Of a DNA stretch of 64,000 nt, positions 8,848 to 19,226 are shown piece by piece (the first letter of the stretch is position 1; each line of letters opens with the position of its first letter). Location: NCBI RefSeq assembly GCF_001590725.1, contig NZ_LQXR01000001.1, positions 1 to 64,000 on the forward strand. The letters run 5' to 3'. Below the pieces are notes generated by a model. That model searched no databases and had not been told where the DNA came from. It saw only the letters and a list, made by a program, of their open reading frames with translations. Position numbers and translations under genes: made by a program. The DNA comes from Snodgrassella sp. CFCC 13594 (lineage in GTDB: Bacteria; Pseudomonadota; Gammaproteobacteria; Burkholderiales; Neisseriaceae).

Positions 8848-11468
8848 TTAAGCTGCATGGCTGGCGAGAAAATCTTGGGCAAAACGCTGTAGTACCCCGC
8901 CTGCTTCATAAATACTCATTTCTTCTGCCGTATCCAAACGACAGATGACGGGCACATGTACGGTCTCCCCATCCGCGCGGTGAATGACCAATGTGATCTC
9001 GGTGCGCGGTATGCGATCACCGATGACATCATATGTTTCGGTGCCGTTTAGTGCCAAGGTCTGGCGGGTGACACCAGGTGTGAATTGCAGCGGCAGTACG
9101 CCCATGCCGATGAGGTTAGTACGATGAATGCGCTCAAAACCCTCGGCCACAATGGCTTCCACTCCTGCTAGGCGTACCCCTTTTGCTGCCCAGTCGCGGC
9201 TGGAGCCTTGGCCATAATCGGCACCCGCGATGATGATTAATGGCTGGCGTCGATTCATGTAGGTTTCGATGGCTTCCCACATGCGCATCACTTGGCCTTC
9301 TGGTTCCACGCGTGCCCATGAGCCTTGTCTGGTAGTGCCATCGTCATTTTTGACCATTTCATTGAATAGTTTGGGATTCGCCAGTGTGGCACGCTGAGCC
9401 GTTAAATGGTCACCGCGATGGGTAGCGTAGGAATTAAAATCTTCTTCAGGCAGCCCCATCTTGGCTAAATATTCACCGGCCGCGCTGCTGGGTAAGATGG
9501 CATTGGATGGAGAGAGGTGGTCAGTGGTGATGTTGTCGGGCAAAATCGCCAAAGGGCGCATGCCGAGAAGATGCCGTTCTCCAGCCAATGCGCCTTCCCA
9601 ATAAGGTGGGCGGCGGATGTAGGTTGATTGGGTGCGCCAAGCATATAAAGGACTGTCGGCCTTTGAAGCTGCACCGTGATCAAACATGGGCACATATACG
9701 CGGCGGAATTGCTCGGGTTGGACATAGTGGGTAACCACATCATCGATTTCAGCGTCGCTGGGCCAGATGTCTTTAAGGCGAATTTCGCGCCCATCCACCA
9801 CGCCCAAAACATCGTTTTCAATATCGAAGCGAATGCTGCCAGCTAAGGCATAGGCCACGACCAATGGTGGCGATGCCAGAAAAGCCTGTTTGGCATAGGG
9901 GTGGATGCGCCCATCAAAATTGCGGTTGCCTGAAAGGACGGCGGTGGTGTAGAGATCGCGGTCGATGATTTGTTGTTGGATGACCGGATCCAATGCGCCA
10001 GACATGCCATTGCAGGTGGTACAGGCAAATCCCACAATGCCAAAGCCCAATTTTTCCATTTCAGGCAACAAGCCAGATTCGCGTAAATAGAGTTCAGCTA
10101 CTTTGGATCCCGGTGCGAAAGAGGATTTAACCCAAGGTTTACGCGTCAATCCCAAGCGGTTGGCGTTGCGCGCCAACAGCGCGGCAGCCACCACATTGCG
10201 TGGATTGCTGGTATTGGTGCACGAGGTAATGGCCGAAATGATGACAGCTCCATCGGGCATCAGCCGTTGGTGGGCTCGGTATAAGGCGCTGCAATACCTT
10301 TTGTGGTCAAATCGGCAGTGGCCACGCGGGCATGAGGATTGGATGGCCCAGCCATGCTGCGGGTAACACTGGATAAATCAAAGTGCAGCAGTCGCGGGTA
10401 TTTTGCCTGTTGGAGCTCATCTGCCCATAAGCCGGCCGCTTTGGCATAAGTGGCCACCAATTTTACTTGTGCGTCATCGCGGCCTGTGAGTGTTAAATAA
10501 TCGATGGTTTGTTGGTCGATGTAAAACAACGCTGCAGTTGCGCCATATTCTGGGGTCATGTTGGCAATGGTGGCGCGGTCGCCGATGGTGAGGCTTGCGG
10601 CACCGTCTCCGAAAAATTCGACATAAGCACCCACAACGCGTTGTTGGCGCAAAAATTCAGTGAGTGCCAGCACCACATCGGTGGCGGTGATGCCGCTTTG
10701 TCGTTTGCCCGTTAGCGCCACGCCAACAATATCAGGTAGCCGCATCATGGAAGCGCGGCCCAGCATGACTGTTTCTGCTTCTAAGCCGCCGACACCCACT
10801 GAAATCACGCCCAAGGCATCGACATGTGGGGTGTGGCTATCGGTACCCACACACGTATCGGGAAAAGCCGTTTGGCTACCATCGGTTTCGGTACGCAACT
10901 GCACCACCGGGGACATTTTTTCCAAATTGATTTGGTGCATGATGCCATTGCCGGCAGGAATCACGTCCACGTTTTCAAATGCCGTTTTGGTCCAGTTAAT
11001 GAAATGGAAACGGTCTTCATTGCGCCGATCTTCAATGGCACGATTTTTGTCAAATGCCGCCGGATCATCGCCACCGCACTCCACGGCCAACGAGTGATCC
11101 ACAATGAGCTGGGTTTGCACCACTGGGTTTACCTTGCTGGGGTCTCCACCTTTGTCGGCGATGGCATCGCGCAGTCCAGCCAAGTCCACCAATGCCGTCT
11201 GCCCCAAAATGTCGTGGCAGACCACGCGCGCCGGATACCAGGGGAAATCGACTTCTTGCTTGCGGTCAATGAGTTGCTTCAGCCAAAGGGTTAAGGTAGC
11301 GGCGTCGATGTGTTTGTCGTCGGCGCGGTTAATCAAATTTTCTGCCAAGATGCGGGAAGTGTAGGGCAGCTGTGCATAGGCATTGGGGCTGATTGCATCA
11401 ACAGCCGCGCGGGCATCGTAATAATAATAAGGGGTATGCGCTAAGGGCTTGCGGTAGGGGCTGGTCAT
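8848..11468 (-). pseudogene. acnD: Fe/S-dependent 2-methylisocitrate dehydratase AcnD (one frameshift)
   Basis: AcnD dehydrates 2-methylcitrate to 2-methyl-trans-aconitate in the methylcitrate cycle. Two abutting frames make up the whole enzyme: 11468-10260 (402 residues, with HSLAVECGGDD and CVGTDSHTPHVDALG) and 10260-8848 (470 residues, starting PDGAVIISAITSCTNTSNP and containing CTTCNG, which carry the cluster cysteines). Together they are about 873 residues, the normal size for AcnD. The break is at 10260, where the stop and a following ATG overlap as TGATG; one added base restores PTNG-x-MPDGAV. A true two-subunit enzyme is conceivable but unlikely; a missing base in the consensus is the simpler reading. 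Confidence 0.88.
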
Positions 11469-11510
11469 GAGGTGTATTCCGTATTCTTCTTATGGGTTTG
11501 GATCAGGGTG

Positions 11511-11540
11511 CGGCTGCCTGAAAATCCTTTCAGGCAGCTT
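11511..11540. terminator. Inverted uptake-sequence pair between prpC and acnD
   Basis: CGGCTGCCTGAA and TTCAGGCAGC face each other across a six-base loop just after the prpC stop. It can fold as a hairpin without a U run, so it may attenuate rather than end transcription before acnD. Confidence 0.55.
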
Positions 11541-11548
11541 GTGTGGCA

Positions 11549-12722
11549 TTAACGCTCATCGATGGGCACAAATTTTTGCTCATCTGGGCCAGTGTAATGT
11601 GCCGATGGGCGGATAATTTTGCCATCTTGGCGTTGTTCCAATACATGGCTGACCAGCCACTGGTACGCGCCATCACAAACAAGGGTGTGAACATATCGGT
11701 GGGTACGCCCATTTTGTGGTAGGACACAGCAGAGAACCAATCTAAATTGGGAAACATTTTTTTCTGTTGCCCCATCACGGTTTCTAGGCGTGCGGCAATG
11801 TCGAATAACGTCATATCGCCACTTTCCATCGACAAGGTACGCGCCACATCCTTAATCACCACATTGCGCGGGTCGGAAACGGTGTAAACCGGATGACCAA
11901 ACCCGATGATGACTTCTTTTTTGGCCAATCGGACCAAGATATCTGCTTCGGCCTCATCGGCGTTGCGATAGCGGCTTTGGATGTCGAAAGCCACTTCGTT
12001 GGCACCGCCATGTTTGGGGCCTTTCAATGCACCAATGGCGCCAGCAATGGCGGAATATAAATCGGAGCCTGTGCCAGTGATGACACGCGAAGTGAAGGTA
12101 GATGCATTAAATTCGTGTTCTGCATAAAGAATTAGCGATGTGTGCATGGCGCGAACTTGCTCGGCATCTGGCGTTTGCCATGTAAAAGGTGTAGGAAATG
12201 GCCGCCGATGCTGTCTTCTTCACTTTCTAGGCTGATGATTTTGCCATTGTGGCTGTAGTGATACCAATACAGAAGCATACTGCCCAAAGAGGCCATCAAT
12301 TTATCGGCTAAATCCCGCGCCTCACTGATGGGCTGGCTTTCGCGCTCGGGCAGGGTGCAGCCCAATGCAGATACCCCTGTGCGCATGACGTCCATGGGGT
12401 GCGCCTGAGCGGGAATATTTTCCAAAATGGCTAAGACATTGGCCGGCAAGTATCGCATGGCTTGTAGTTTGGTTTTGTAGGCGGCCAACTGGTGGCGGTT
12501 GGGTAAATAACCATGCACCAATAGATGGGCCACTTCTTCAAAATCACAATTTTTGGCTAAATCGATGATGTCATAGCCGCGATAGCTTAAATCATTACCG
12601 TGTTTGCCTACGGTGCACAAAGCGGTATTGCCTGCCGCTACGCCAGAGAGCGCCACGGATTTTTTGGGTTTGGGTACCGCAGTGATGCTTTCTACGGCTT
12701 CAGTGATTGGGGCTGAGGTCAT
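11549..12722 (-). pseudogene. prpC: 2-methylcitrate synthase (two frameshifts)
   Basis: PrpC condenses propionyl-CoA with oxaloacetate. The start at 12722 (MTSAPITEAVESI) has a GGAG site. Three frame segments are needed. The first runs to [16 protein letters not shown], the second from [16 protein letters not shown] (near 12147) to ARTSGWSA, and the third gives [20 protein letters not shown] and ends at 11549. The breaks fit one missing A in a short A run near 12178 and one missing C near 11660. Catalytic-region signatures GGANE and GFGHPVY are intact. The repaired protein would be about 391 residues, a normal length, so this is probably an intact gene with consensus errors. Confidence 0.88.
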
Positions 12723-13183
12723 GCTATTTCTCCTGTATTTTGTATTGTTATGGGCATTGCTGTATGGCTGCTGGCTATGGGGCTGCCTGAATGCTTGGTG
12801 TCGCTTCCCGATTGCGATGACGATGCGCTGGAATGCGCCAAAAACCGTTAACGCTTGGCGTGGGTTGGCATTTCCATGACCAAGCAGCTGGCCATAAGCC
12901 ATCCCCTGATTTGCGCATTGTGATGAGTCTTGGTCACGTTATATCGACTGCATGGCCTTATGCAATAAGGTTTTATGGATGCAGTTGCCGTTGGGGATAA
13001 TTCAATTTTTCAACGGCTAGCCCTTAAAGAGCACAACACCCGCTTTGATTTAATCTACCTTGGTACCATGATCACACGCATCCAGTAAACACGCCCGGGT
13101 TTGGCGATGGGCACCAATTGCCCATCTATTCATTTGGATGGCAAAATCGCACAAATCGTTTCAGCGTCTGATTGCGACGAGGG
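12723..13183. other. Gap between prpB and prpC
   Basis: A 461-base spacer inside the methylcitrate block with no gene I can support on either strand. It holds a near-exact uptake sequence (GGGCTGCCTGAA) at 12780-12791. The prpC ribosome site (GGAGAAA) lies at its left edge. The size suggests a separate prpC promoter, but I could not pick one out with confidence. Confidence 0.5.
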
Positions 13184-14074
13184 TCAGCGGCTGGAGTGTG
13201 GCTCTTGAAAAAGCGCATCCAATTTTTGCTCATAATCGTGATAGCCCAAGAAATCATACAGTTCCATGCGCGATTGCATGGTATCCAGAACGTTTTCTTG
13301 TGTGCCATCGTTTTTGATGTGTTGATACACATTCAATGCAGCCTTGCTGGCGGCGCGGAATGTGGACAAGGGATAAAGCACCAAATCCACACCCACCTCA
13401 GCCAGTTGTGATTGTGTGTAGAGTGGTGTGGCACCAAATTCAGTGATGTTGGCCAAAACCGGCACCTTAACCGCGTCAACAAACTGACGGTATTGATCCA
13501 AATCGGTCATGGCTTCTGGGAAAATCATGTCTGCACCAGCTTCAACACAGGCTAATGAGCGGTCAATGGCGGCATGCAAGCCTTCTTTTTGTAGTGCATC
13601 TGTTCTGGCCATGATGACAAATTGATCGTCTGTGCGTGCATCGACTGCCGCGCGGATGCGGTCAACCATTTCAGTTTGAGACACAATTTCTTTATTGGGG
13701 CGATGACCGCAGCGCTTTTGCGCCACTTGATCTTCGATGTGCACTGCAGCTACACCCGCCTTTTCCATGGCTTTAATGGTGCGGGCGATATTGAACGCGC
13801 CACCAAAACCCGTGTCGATATCCACCAATAATGGGGTGTCGACAGCATCTGTAATGCGGCGGGCGTCGATCAATACATCTTCCAAAGTGGTGATGCCTAA
13901 ATCTGGCAAAGCACAAGAGCATGCTGCCACGCCGCCGCCCGACAAGTAAATGGCTTTGAAGCCGCTGGCGGTGGCCAAACGGGCAAAATAGGCATTCACA
14001 CAGCCAACGACAGCAAGTGGGTGTTCCGATTGGACGGCTTGGCGGAAGCGCCAGCCTGCAGAAGGTTGGTTCAT
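13184..14074 (-). CDS. prpB: Methylisocitrate lyase
   Basis: PrpB cleaves 2-methylisocitrate to pyruvate and succinate, the last step of propionate breakdown by the methylcitrate cycle. The 296-residue protein of the PEP mutase/isocitrate lyase superfamily shows the metal-binding DIDTGFGG, the catalytic loop [10 protein letters not shown] and [11 protein letters not shown]. The start [10 protein letters not shown] has a GGAGAAA site seven bases upstream. It is the first gene of the leftward prpB-prpC-acnD block. No PrpR/PrpD-type gene and no prpF is seen nearby. Confidence 0.96.
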   Translation of the reverse strand: MNQPSAGWRFRQAVQSEHPLAVVGCVNAYFARLATASGFKAIYLSGGGVAACSCALPDLGITTLEDVLIDARRITDAVDTPLLVDIDTGFGGAFNIARTIKAMEKAGVAAVHIEDQVAQKRCGHRPNKEIVSQTEMVDRIRAAVDARTDDQFVIMARTDALQKEGLHAAIDRSLACVEAGADMIFPEAMTDLDQYRQFVDAVKVPVLANITEFGATPLYTQSQLAEVGVDLVLYPLSTFRAASKAALNVYQHIKNDGTQENVLDTMQSRMELYDFLGYHDYEQKLDALFQEPHSSR

Positions 14075-14493
14075 CTATTTCTCCATTACATATTGTTCTT
14101 ATGGGTATTTCGCGGTGCTTTTCAGGCATCCTGCTTGGCGAAATGTAGAGCAGAGTCTCGAAAACTGTCAATCAAATTTTGCAGTGAAACTATCGCGAAA
14201 ATAAAACAAATTCTGGATGTTGCGGTGCATGATTCTGTGTGGGTCATCAAGCACATAAAAGATGGGCGAATGATTGAAATCAAACAATAACCAGAATGTG
14301 GCTATGGCTTGAGTTTGATTCTCCAGAATGAGAAACAAAAAAAACCATCTATACCAAGGGGAAAGGCATAGATGGTAAACACATTACGGGGAAAACGTCT
14401 TACTCACTACATCACTTGCTTTTGGAGGAAACAAGTGTAGTAAAGACACGGTTTTATCGTGAAGGTTTATTAATAATTATTAAATTACGTAAA
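14075..14493. other. Gap upstream of prpB containing the terminator of the TRIC gene
   Basis: A 419-base spacer. Besides the terminator at 14335-14376 it holds the AT-rich region that should carry the prpB promoter (leftward). A plus-strand frame crossing the prpB start (14021-14290) has no family resemblance. Confidence 0.5.
14335..14376 (-). terminator. Rho-independent terminator downstream of the TRIC channel gene
   Basis: On the minus strand nine-base arms (ACCATCTAT and ATAGATGGT) enclose a 15-base loop and are followed by a run of eight T. It lies about 120 bases past the stop of the gene at 14494. Confidence 0.8.
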
Positions 14494-15111
14494 TCAATAT
14501 TTTTGCTGGAAACCGGGCAGGCCAATGCCATAGCGGTGCACCCACAAGCGGCACAATAAGCCTGCCGCAAATAAAATATTGATGCTGTAGGCATTGACCC
14601 AGTTGAGCAGTGTCAAACCATACAATAAAGCACTCATTAAAATAGCAATACTGCCGTACACATCTCGCCGCAAAATAATCGGCACATCATTGACCAGCAT
14701 GTCACGCACGATGCCGCCACCCACTGCTGTCACAAAGCCTAAAGTAATGACCCCAAATAAATTCAGGTTTAAAGCCAGACCCACTTGTGCGCCCGTAATG
14801 CTGAATGCGGCTAAGCCAATAGCATCGGCTACGATAAACCAAGTGGCTAAAGCGCGGCGATGTTGATGTTGCAAATTAAACAGCCAGGATAGGAAAAGTG
14901 TGACAAAAATCACAATCAGCGCCGTGTTTTCGCGAAATACGCGCGGGATGTGCCCCACCAGTACATCACGAATCATTCCGCCGCCCACGGCAGTAAGCAG
15001 GGCGACGATGACCACGCCGAGTATATCCAAGCGCTTGCGAAAGCCCACCAGATAGCCAGAAATGGCGAAAGCAGCGGTGCCGATGATGCTGATGATGTCA
15101 GTACTGGTCAT
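14494..15111 (-). CDS. Trimeric intracellular cation (TRIC) channel family protein
   Basis: A 205-residue membrane protein of the YadS/YicG (UPF0126) family, the bacterial relatives of TRIC potassium channels. It has two repeats of three helices, each with the diagnostic glycine-rich kink: LLTAVGGGMIRDVLVGHIP in the first half and FVTAVGGGIVRDMLVNDVP in the second. A seventh helix follows. Family members form homotrimeric cation pores; the physiological role in bacteria is unsettled. The start MTSTDIISIIGTAAFAISG is standard for the family. Confidence 0.9.
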   Translation of the reverse strand: MTSTDIISIIGTAAFAISGYLVGFRKRLDILGVVIVALLTAVGGGMIRDVLVGHIPRVFRENTALIVIFVTLFLSWLFNLQHQHRRALATWFIVADAIGLAAFSITGAQVGLALNLNLFGVITLGFVTAVGGGIVRDMLVNDVPIILRRDVYGSIAILMSALLYGLTLLNWVNAYSINILFAAGLLCRLWVHRYGIGLPGFQQKY

Positions 15112-15134
15112 GAAGTGCCATCGAGATTAGGTTG

Positions 15135-15962
15135 TTAATATGGGGGGTAATTGATAATGGAATCAATGGGGTGTGTTAATCGTAGGTTAAATTGGTTGTG
15201 TACGACGTATATATCTAGCGAGAAATCAATCTGTTTCGCCGCAGGATTCATCACTGAGTGCCGTATCGTTTGCGGTTGCATTGGGCTGAAAAATCGCCAT
15301 TCGCCGGGTGCCATGTCTTCAGCTGACCATGATCCAAACTGGGTGCGGTGTAATGCCTCTACGCGGTTTCCTGCGGCCGCCACCATGCGTTTAACTTGGT
15401 GGTATTTGCCTGTGGTGATGGTTAACATCAAAGTATGCGCATCGCTTAATTCGGCCTCGGCTGCCTGAACGGTTTCATGGTCATCATGCAGCAATACACC
15501 GCGCTTTAGGGTATTGCAAAAAGATTCATCCGCTGGATGTTTGAGGCTTACGCGGTAGATTTTGGCCAATTTGTGCTTGGGTGCGGTGGTGCGGTGATTA
15601 AATTGGCCATCATTGGTGATGATGAGCACGCCTGTGGTATCGGCATCTAAACGGCCTACGGCTTGCATGTCAATATGCCGCATGGGCTCTGGAAACAGGC
15701 TGAATACGCTTGGGTATTGTTGGGGTTTGTGCGAGGTTTCGTAATCTGCCGGTTTGTGTAAGCAGATGTAGAAATACGGCATGGGCACAGGGGTGAACGG
15801 TTGGTCGTCAATCATCAGGCTGTGCACGTGCATGCCATCGATGTCTTCTTTGGCTTGTGTTTTCAGGCAGCCATTGATGGTAACGCGCTCATGGTCAATC
15901 AGTGTTTGGCATTGCTTGCGGCTGCCAAAGCCTTGGGCTTGCAGGTATTTGAGTAATTGCAT
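15135..15962 (-). CDS. rsuA: 16S rRNA pseudouridine synthase (RsuA type)
   Basis: Isomerises a uridine of 16S rRNA (U516 in E. coli). The N-terminus is an S4-like RNA-binding domain (LLKYLQAQGFGSRKQCQTLI). The catalytic motif is GRLDADTTGVLIITNDG with the conserved Asp, and the later GKYHQVKRMVAAAGNRVEALHR is diagnostic. The protein is 275 residues. Family members usually end soon after the GEWRF segment near residue 228, so about 45 extra residues are present, possibly because a stop was lost or a base is missing. It encodes two uptake-like sequences, read as NGCLK and VQAAE. Confidence 0.9.
   Translation of the reverse strand: MQLLKYLQAQGFGSRKQCQTLIDHERVTINGCLKTQAKEDIDGMHVHSLMIDDQPFTPVPMPYFYICLHKPADYETSHKPQQYPSVFSLFPEPMRHIDMQAVGRLDADTTGVLIITNDGQFNHRTTAPKHKLAKIYRVSLKHPADESFCNTLKRGVLLHDDHETVQAAEAELSDAHTLMLTITTGKYHQVKRMVAAAGNRVEALHRTQFGSWSAEDMAPGEWRFFSPMQPQTIRHSVMNPAAKQIDFSLDIYVVHNQFNLRLTHPIDSIINYPPY
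15862..15873 (-). repeat. Near-exact DNA uptake sequence inside rsuA
   Basis: Eleven of twelve bases match the local uptake sequence; the stretch is translated as NGCLK in the S4-like domain. Confidence 0.7.
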
Positions 15963-16053
15963 CGTAAAATAAATAGTTTGCTCAGGAATCAGCCGTTGAG
16001 ATCAGGGATAAATAACGGATAGGGTTGCCTGGAGCACGTTAAATAAAAAGATT

Positions 16054-17490
16054 TTACCAAATAAAGAAAATTAGGGTGTGTACCAAAAATAGGGGTGCCA
16101 GCAGGCCAAACGACCACAGCATATAGGCGAAAAAACTGGGCATGGCAACATCTTGCTGTTCTGCGATGGACTTCACCATGAAATTGGGCGCGTTACCAAT
16201 GTAGCTCAGTGCCCCCATAAATACCGAGCCCATGGAAATGGCCAATAAAGTTTGGGGTATTTCTTCCATTAATATATTGGCATCGCCGCCTGCTAAATTG
16301 AAAAACACCAAATAAGTGGGGGCGTTGTCCAAAAAAGCCGATAATAGGCCGCTCATCCAAAAGTACAACGCGTTGATGGGGCTGCCATCTGGGTTGTGTA
16401 CTGATTCAATCAGAGCATGAAAATGACCGTTTTCGCCAGCTTGTAGCATGGCGATTACAGGACTTATGGTGATGAAAATACCCAAAAATAATTTGCCTAC
16501 TTCCTGTATGGGCGCCCAATTGAATGCATTGCTTTGGCGAATGGCCGATGGGGTTATCCATAAAGACAGCAGCGTGAATGCCAACAGCAAAACATCTCGG
16601 GTTAATGCTGGCAGACCGATGTGATTATCCAAAATGTGGAATTGCACTGTACTTTGCCACAACCCTGAAAGCAAGACTGCGCCCACTGCACCCAGCAACA
16701 ACAAAATATTGCGTTTACCTTTAATGCATATGTTCAATTTGGTTGGGTCGGGTGCTGCTGAGCGCGGTTGTTCTTGCGCTGCAAAGTAGCGATCAATGCC
16801 ATAAAACAACACCAGCAGGAAGGTGCTGCTAATCAGCACCGGCAACAGCATGTGTTCGACTGTCCACAAGAAAGAAACGCCTTTTAAAAAGCCCAAGAAT
16901 AATGGCGGATCACCTAGTGGTGTGAGTCCACCTCCGATATTGGCGACCAAAAAAATGAAAAATACCACCACGTGCACACGATGTTGGCGGTGTTGATTGG
17001 CTTTGAGTAAAGGCCGGATAAGCAGCATGGCGGCACCAGTGGTGCCCATCAAAGAAGCCAGTAGCGTACCCATGGCGATGATGGCAGTGTTGGTAGCGGG
17101 CGTGCCTTTGAAGTGGCCCTGGATGTCAATTCCGCCGGAAATGGTGTAAAGCGCCAATAGCAACAAAATAAAGGGTACATATTCAGCCAGTAGTGCATGA
17201 ACCACGGTGTGAATGCTGGCAGACCATCCATAGTGGATTGAAAACGGCAATAAAAACAGCAATGTCCACCCAGCGGTTATTTTGCCAAAATGATGATGCC
17301 AAATTGAGGACATCAATAGAGGGCATAAGGCAATGGACAGCAAAATGAATGCAAAAGGCAATCCCCACCATAGACTCAATTCAGAACCATTCAATGTGGC
17401 GGCCTGAAGTGGTAATGGCGCCACCATACCAATGCTCAGTATGGCCAGATGATGAATTTTTGAAAGGAGCGTAGAAAACGAAATCAACAC
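16054..17490 (-). CDS. Sodium:proton antiporter / ArsB-NhaD superfamily permease
   Basis: A polytopic inner-membrane protein (478 residues from the GTG at 17490). Family marks are GGGLTPLGDPPLFLGFLKG, LLSAFLDNAPTYLVFFNLAGG and GALSYIGNAPNFMVKS, the paired re-entrant motifs of NhaD/CitMHS-type carriers. About 11-12 hydrophobic segments are seen. I prefer the GTG at 17490 because AGGA lies five bases upstream and the result begins with a signal-like segment. A GTG at 17562 (24 residues longer) and an ATG at 17427 are alternatives. Sodium/proton exchange is inferred from family membership only. Confidence 0.82.
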   Translation of the reverse strand: MLISFSTLLSKIHHLAILSIGMVAPLPLQAATLNGSELSLWWGLPFAFILLSIALCPLLMSSIWHHHFGKITAGWTLLFLLPFSIHYGWSASIHTVVHALLAEYVPFILLLLALYTISGGIDIQGHFKGTPATNTAIIAMGTLLASLMGTTGAAMLLIRPLLKANQHRQHRVHVVVFFIFLVANIGGGLTPLGDPPLFLGFLKGVSFLWTVEHMLLPVLISSTFLLVLFYGIDRYFAAQEQPRSAAPDPTKLNICIKGKRNILLLLGAVGAVLLSGLWQSTVQFHILDNHIGLPALTRDVLLLAFTLLSLWITPSAIRQSNAFNWAPIQEVGKLFLGIFITISPVIAMLQAGENGHFHALIESVHNPDGSPINALYFWMSGLLSAFLDNAPTYLVFFNLAGGDANILMEEIPQTLLAISMGSVFMGALSYIGNAPNFMVKSIAEQQDVAMPSFFAYMLWSFGLLAPLFLVHTLIFFIW

Positions 17491-17579
17491 AATAATCCTA
17501 ATATGACAAGCTAAGCGAGACGCAAATAATTGAAGGCCAACAGGTGTTTTCGGTATGGGCACCTTGGTCGGCGTGGTGG

Positions 17580-17942
17580 CTAGACATCAGGGCGGCGCCA
17601 AATCCACACTGAAACCACTATGCATATGGCAGCAATGGCCAAGACCAGCTCGGTGTGTTGAGGTAGGCGCCAATAAACGATAGCAACTGAAATGGCCATC
17701 ATACTACTGGAGAGTATTTTGGCATTGCGGGGAATGGCACGGTGTTCTTCCCATTGTTGCACCATTGGGCCAAAACGGTGATGGTGCAGCAGCCACATAT
17801 GAAAACGCGGTGAGGCTTTGGCCCAGCAAGCGGCGGTGAGCAAAACGAATGGGGTAGTGGGTAATACCGGCAGGAAAATGCCCACAATGCCCAGTATCAA
17901 AAACAACAAGCCCGCCAACCACAGCAGTGGCCGCCACATCAT
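17580..17942 (-). CDS. YbaN family protein (DUF454)
   Basis: A 120-residue membrane protein. It shows the family pattern [31 protein letters not shown] followed by [12 protein letters not shown], and further hydrophobic segments near the C-terminus. No function is established for DUF454. The ATG overlaps the stop of the upstream DUF1415 gene (ATGA), so the two are probably co-translated. Confidence 0.88.
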   Translation of the reverse strand: MMWRPLLWLAGLLFLILGIVGIFLPVLPTTPFVLLTAACWAKASPRFHMWLLHHHRFGPMVQQWEEHRAIPRNAKILSSSMMAISVAIVYWRLPQHTELVLAIAAICIVVSVWIWRRPDV

Positions 17943-18514
17943 GAGTGTGTATCCGATGATGGTGGATAGGTGATGCCCAACGCTTGCCAGCCTTCTATAC
18001 CCATGGTGTGCAGTAGGGTTTTGTTGCGTTCAAAAATATCGGCGGCATTGGGTATGGCCGCCACGGCTTTGTCTATGCTGGTTTCGCGTATTAAATGTAA
18101 AGTGGGATATGGGCTGCGGTTGGTGTAATTGGTGATGTCGTTGTCTGCTGCATCAGCAAAACAAAAATGTGGGTGAAAAGAGGCTATTTGTACTATGCCT
18201 TCGGCGTGGTTGTCGATGAGCGCTTGATCGGCCAGATCCAGCATGTCATTGAATGTCATAAAATCGCCGAAAAGGCTCGATTCTATCAATAAAGTGGTTT
18301 CCACGGTTTCGGCGGGCATGTCAAGCAAGATTTGTAATTCGAGGTCGAGCCGTTCCAAAAATGCATCGATATGACAAGCGTGGCTAACGACCATGCGCAC
18401 CAAGTCCTTACGATAGGGTGCTTTGGCGAATGGGCACAAATTCAAGCCGATGACTGCTTGTTCCAGCCAATGGCGCGTGTTGTCGAGGATGGTTTGGTCG
18501 GTGTCGGTGATCAT
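17939..18514 (-). CDS. DUF1415 domain-containing protein
   Basis: About 191 residues from the ATG at 18514 ([19 protein letters not shown]), which matches the start of Neisseria homologues; an ATG at 18541 would add nine residues. The family hallmark [18 protein letters not shown] is at residues 20-37 and [31 protein letters not shown] lies in the second half. It is a soluble protein of unknown function. It overlaps the DUF454 gene by four bases. Confidence 0.88.
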   Translation of the reverse strand: MITDTDQTILDNTRHWLEQAVIGLNLCPFAKAPYRKDLVRMVVSHACHIDAFLERLDLELQILLDMPAETVETTLLIESSLFGDFMTFNDMLDLADQALIDNHAEGIVQIASFHPHFCFADAADNDITNYTNRSPYPTLHLIRETSIDKAVAAIPNAADIFERNKTLLHTMGIEGWQALGITYPPSSDTHS

Positions 18515-18578
18515 GGAAATACGTTTGCCGATGGCATTCAAGAAGTTGGCTAATATTACTTGAAAATAAAGCCGCCGT

Positions 18579-18590
18579 TTCAGGCAGCCT
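18579..18590 (-). repeat. DNA uptake sequence
   Basis: An exact reverse-orientation uptake 12-mer between the Lrp-type regulator and the DUF1415 gene. Confidence 0.85.
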
Positions 18591-18615
18591 GGTTAAATCA
18601 TGATATACAACAAGA

Positions 18616-19098
18616 TTATTCGGCTAATAGATGATCCAATGGCAAAGCGGTGGTGTTTTTGATTTCTTTCAGCACAAAGCTGGATTTGGCATCTTGCACC
18701 CCCGGCGTGGCCAATAAGGTATCCAGCACAAAATGTGAAAAAGCATTCATGTCGGTAAAAAACGCATGCAGGATGTAATCAGACTCACCAGTGAGGGCAA
18801 AGCAACTCAGTACCTGAGACCAATGTTGTAAAGCATGGGTAAATTCATCACGTGAACTCGGGCTTTTGTCCACCGAAACACGAATAAAGGCTTGCAACCC
18901 CAACCCCACATTAGCAGGCTCCAACAGTGCGGCATAACGGCGAATGATGCCCGCATCTTCCAATTGTTTGAGACGGCGCAAGCAGGGTGAGGGCGATAGC
19001 GCTACCCGTTCAGACAATTCTACATTGGTCAGGCGACCATTCTCTTGCAGTACTTGCAATATTTTTAAATCGGTTTTGTCCAAAAAATTGATTGTCAT
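18616..19098 (-). CDS. Lrp/AsnC family transcriptional regulator
   Basis: A 160-residue feast/famine regulator. The N-terminal winged helix (LDKTDLKILQVLQENGRLTNVELSERVALSPSPCLRRLKQLEDAGII) is classical, followed by the RAM effector-binding domain (FALTGESDYILHAFFTDMNAFSHFVLDTLLATPGV). It is divergent from the glycine-cleavage operon, with the riboswitch leader on the other side. Regulation of gcv by Lrp is known in E. coli, so control of the neighbouring gcv genes is plausible, but this is inference. Confidence 0.93.
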   Translation of the reverse strand: MTINFLDKTDLKILQVLQENGRLTNVELSERVALSPSPCLRRLKQLEDAGIIRRYAALLEPANVGLGLQAFIRVSVDKSPSSRDEFTHALQHWSQVLSCFALTGESDYILHAFFTDMNAFSHFVLDTLLATPGVQDAKSSFVLKEIKNTTALPLDHLLAE

Positions 19099-19226
19099 GG
19101 TGGTTCCCTATTATTTTTGTTGTGCCGATGTTTCAAGTGTTGAGTTGATGATAGACAGCCTAGAATGGTTGTAATACGCAGCGATATCGATGCAGACGCA
19201 CTTTGTTGCTAAAAACATCGTTTATT

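Noticed and set aside
10260-10262. A genuine two-subunit AcnD
   Set aside because: No ribosome site for the second chain, and several other genes in the window show the same kind of one-base loss.
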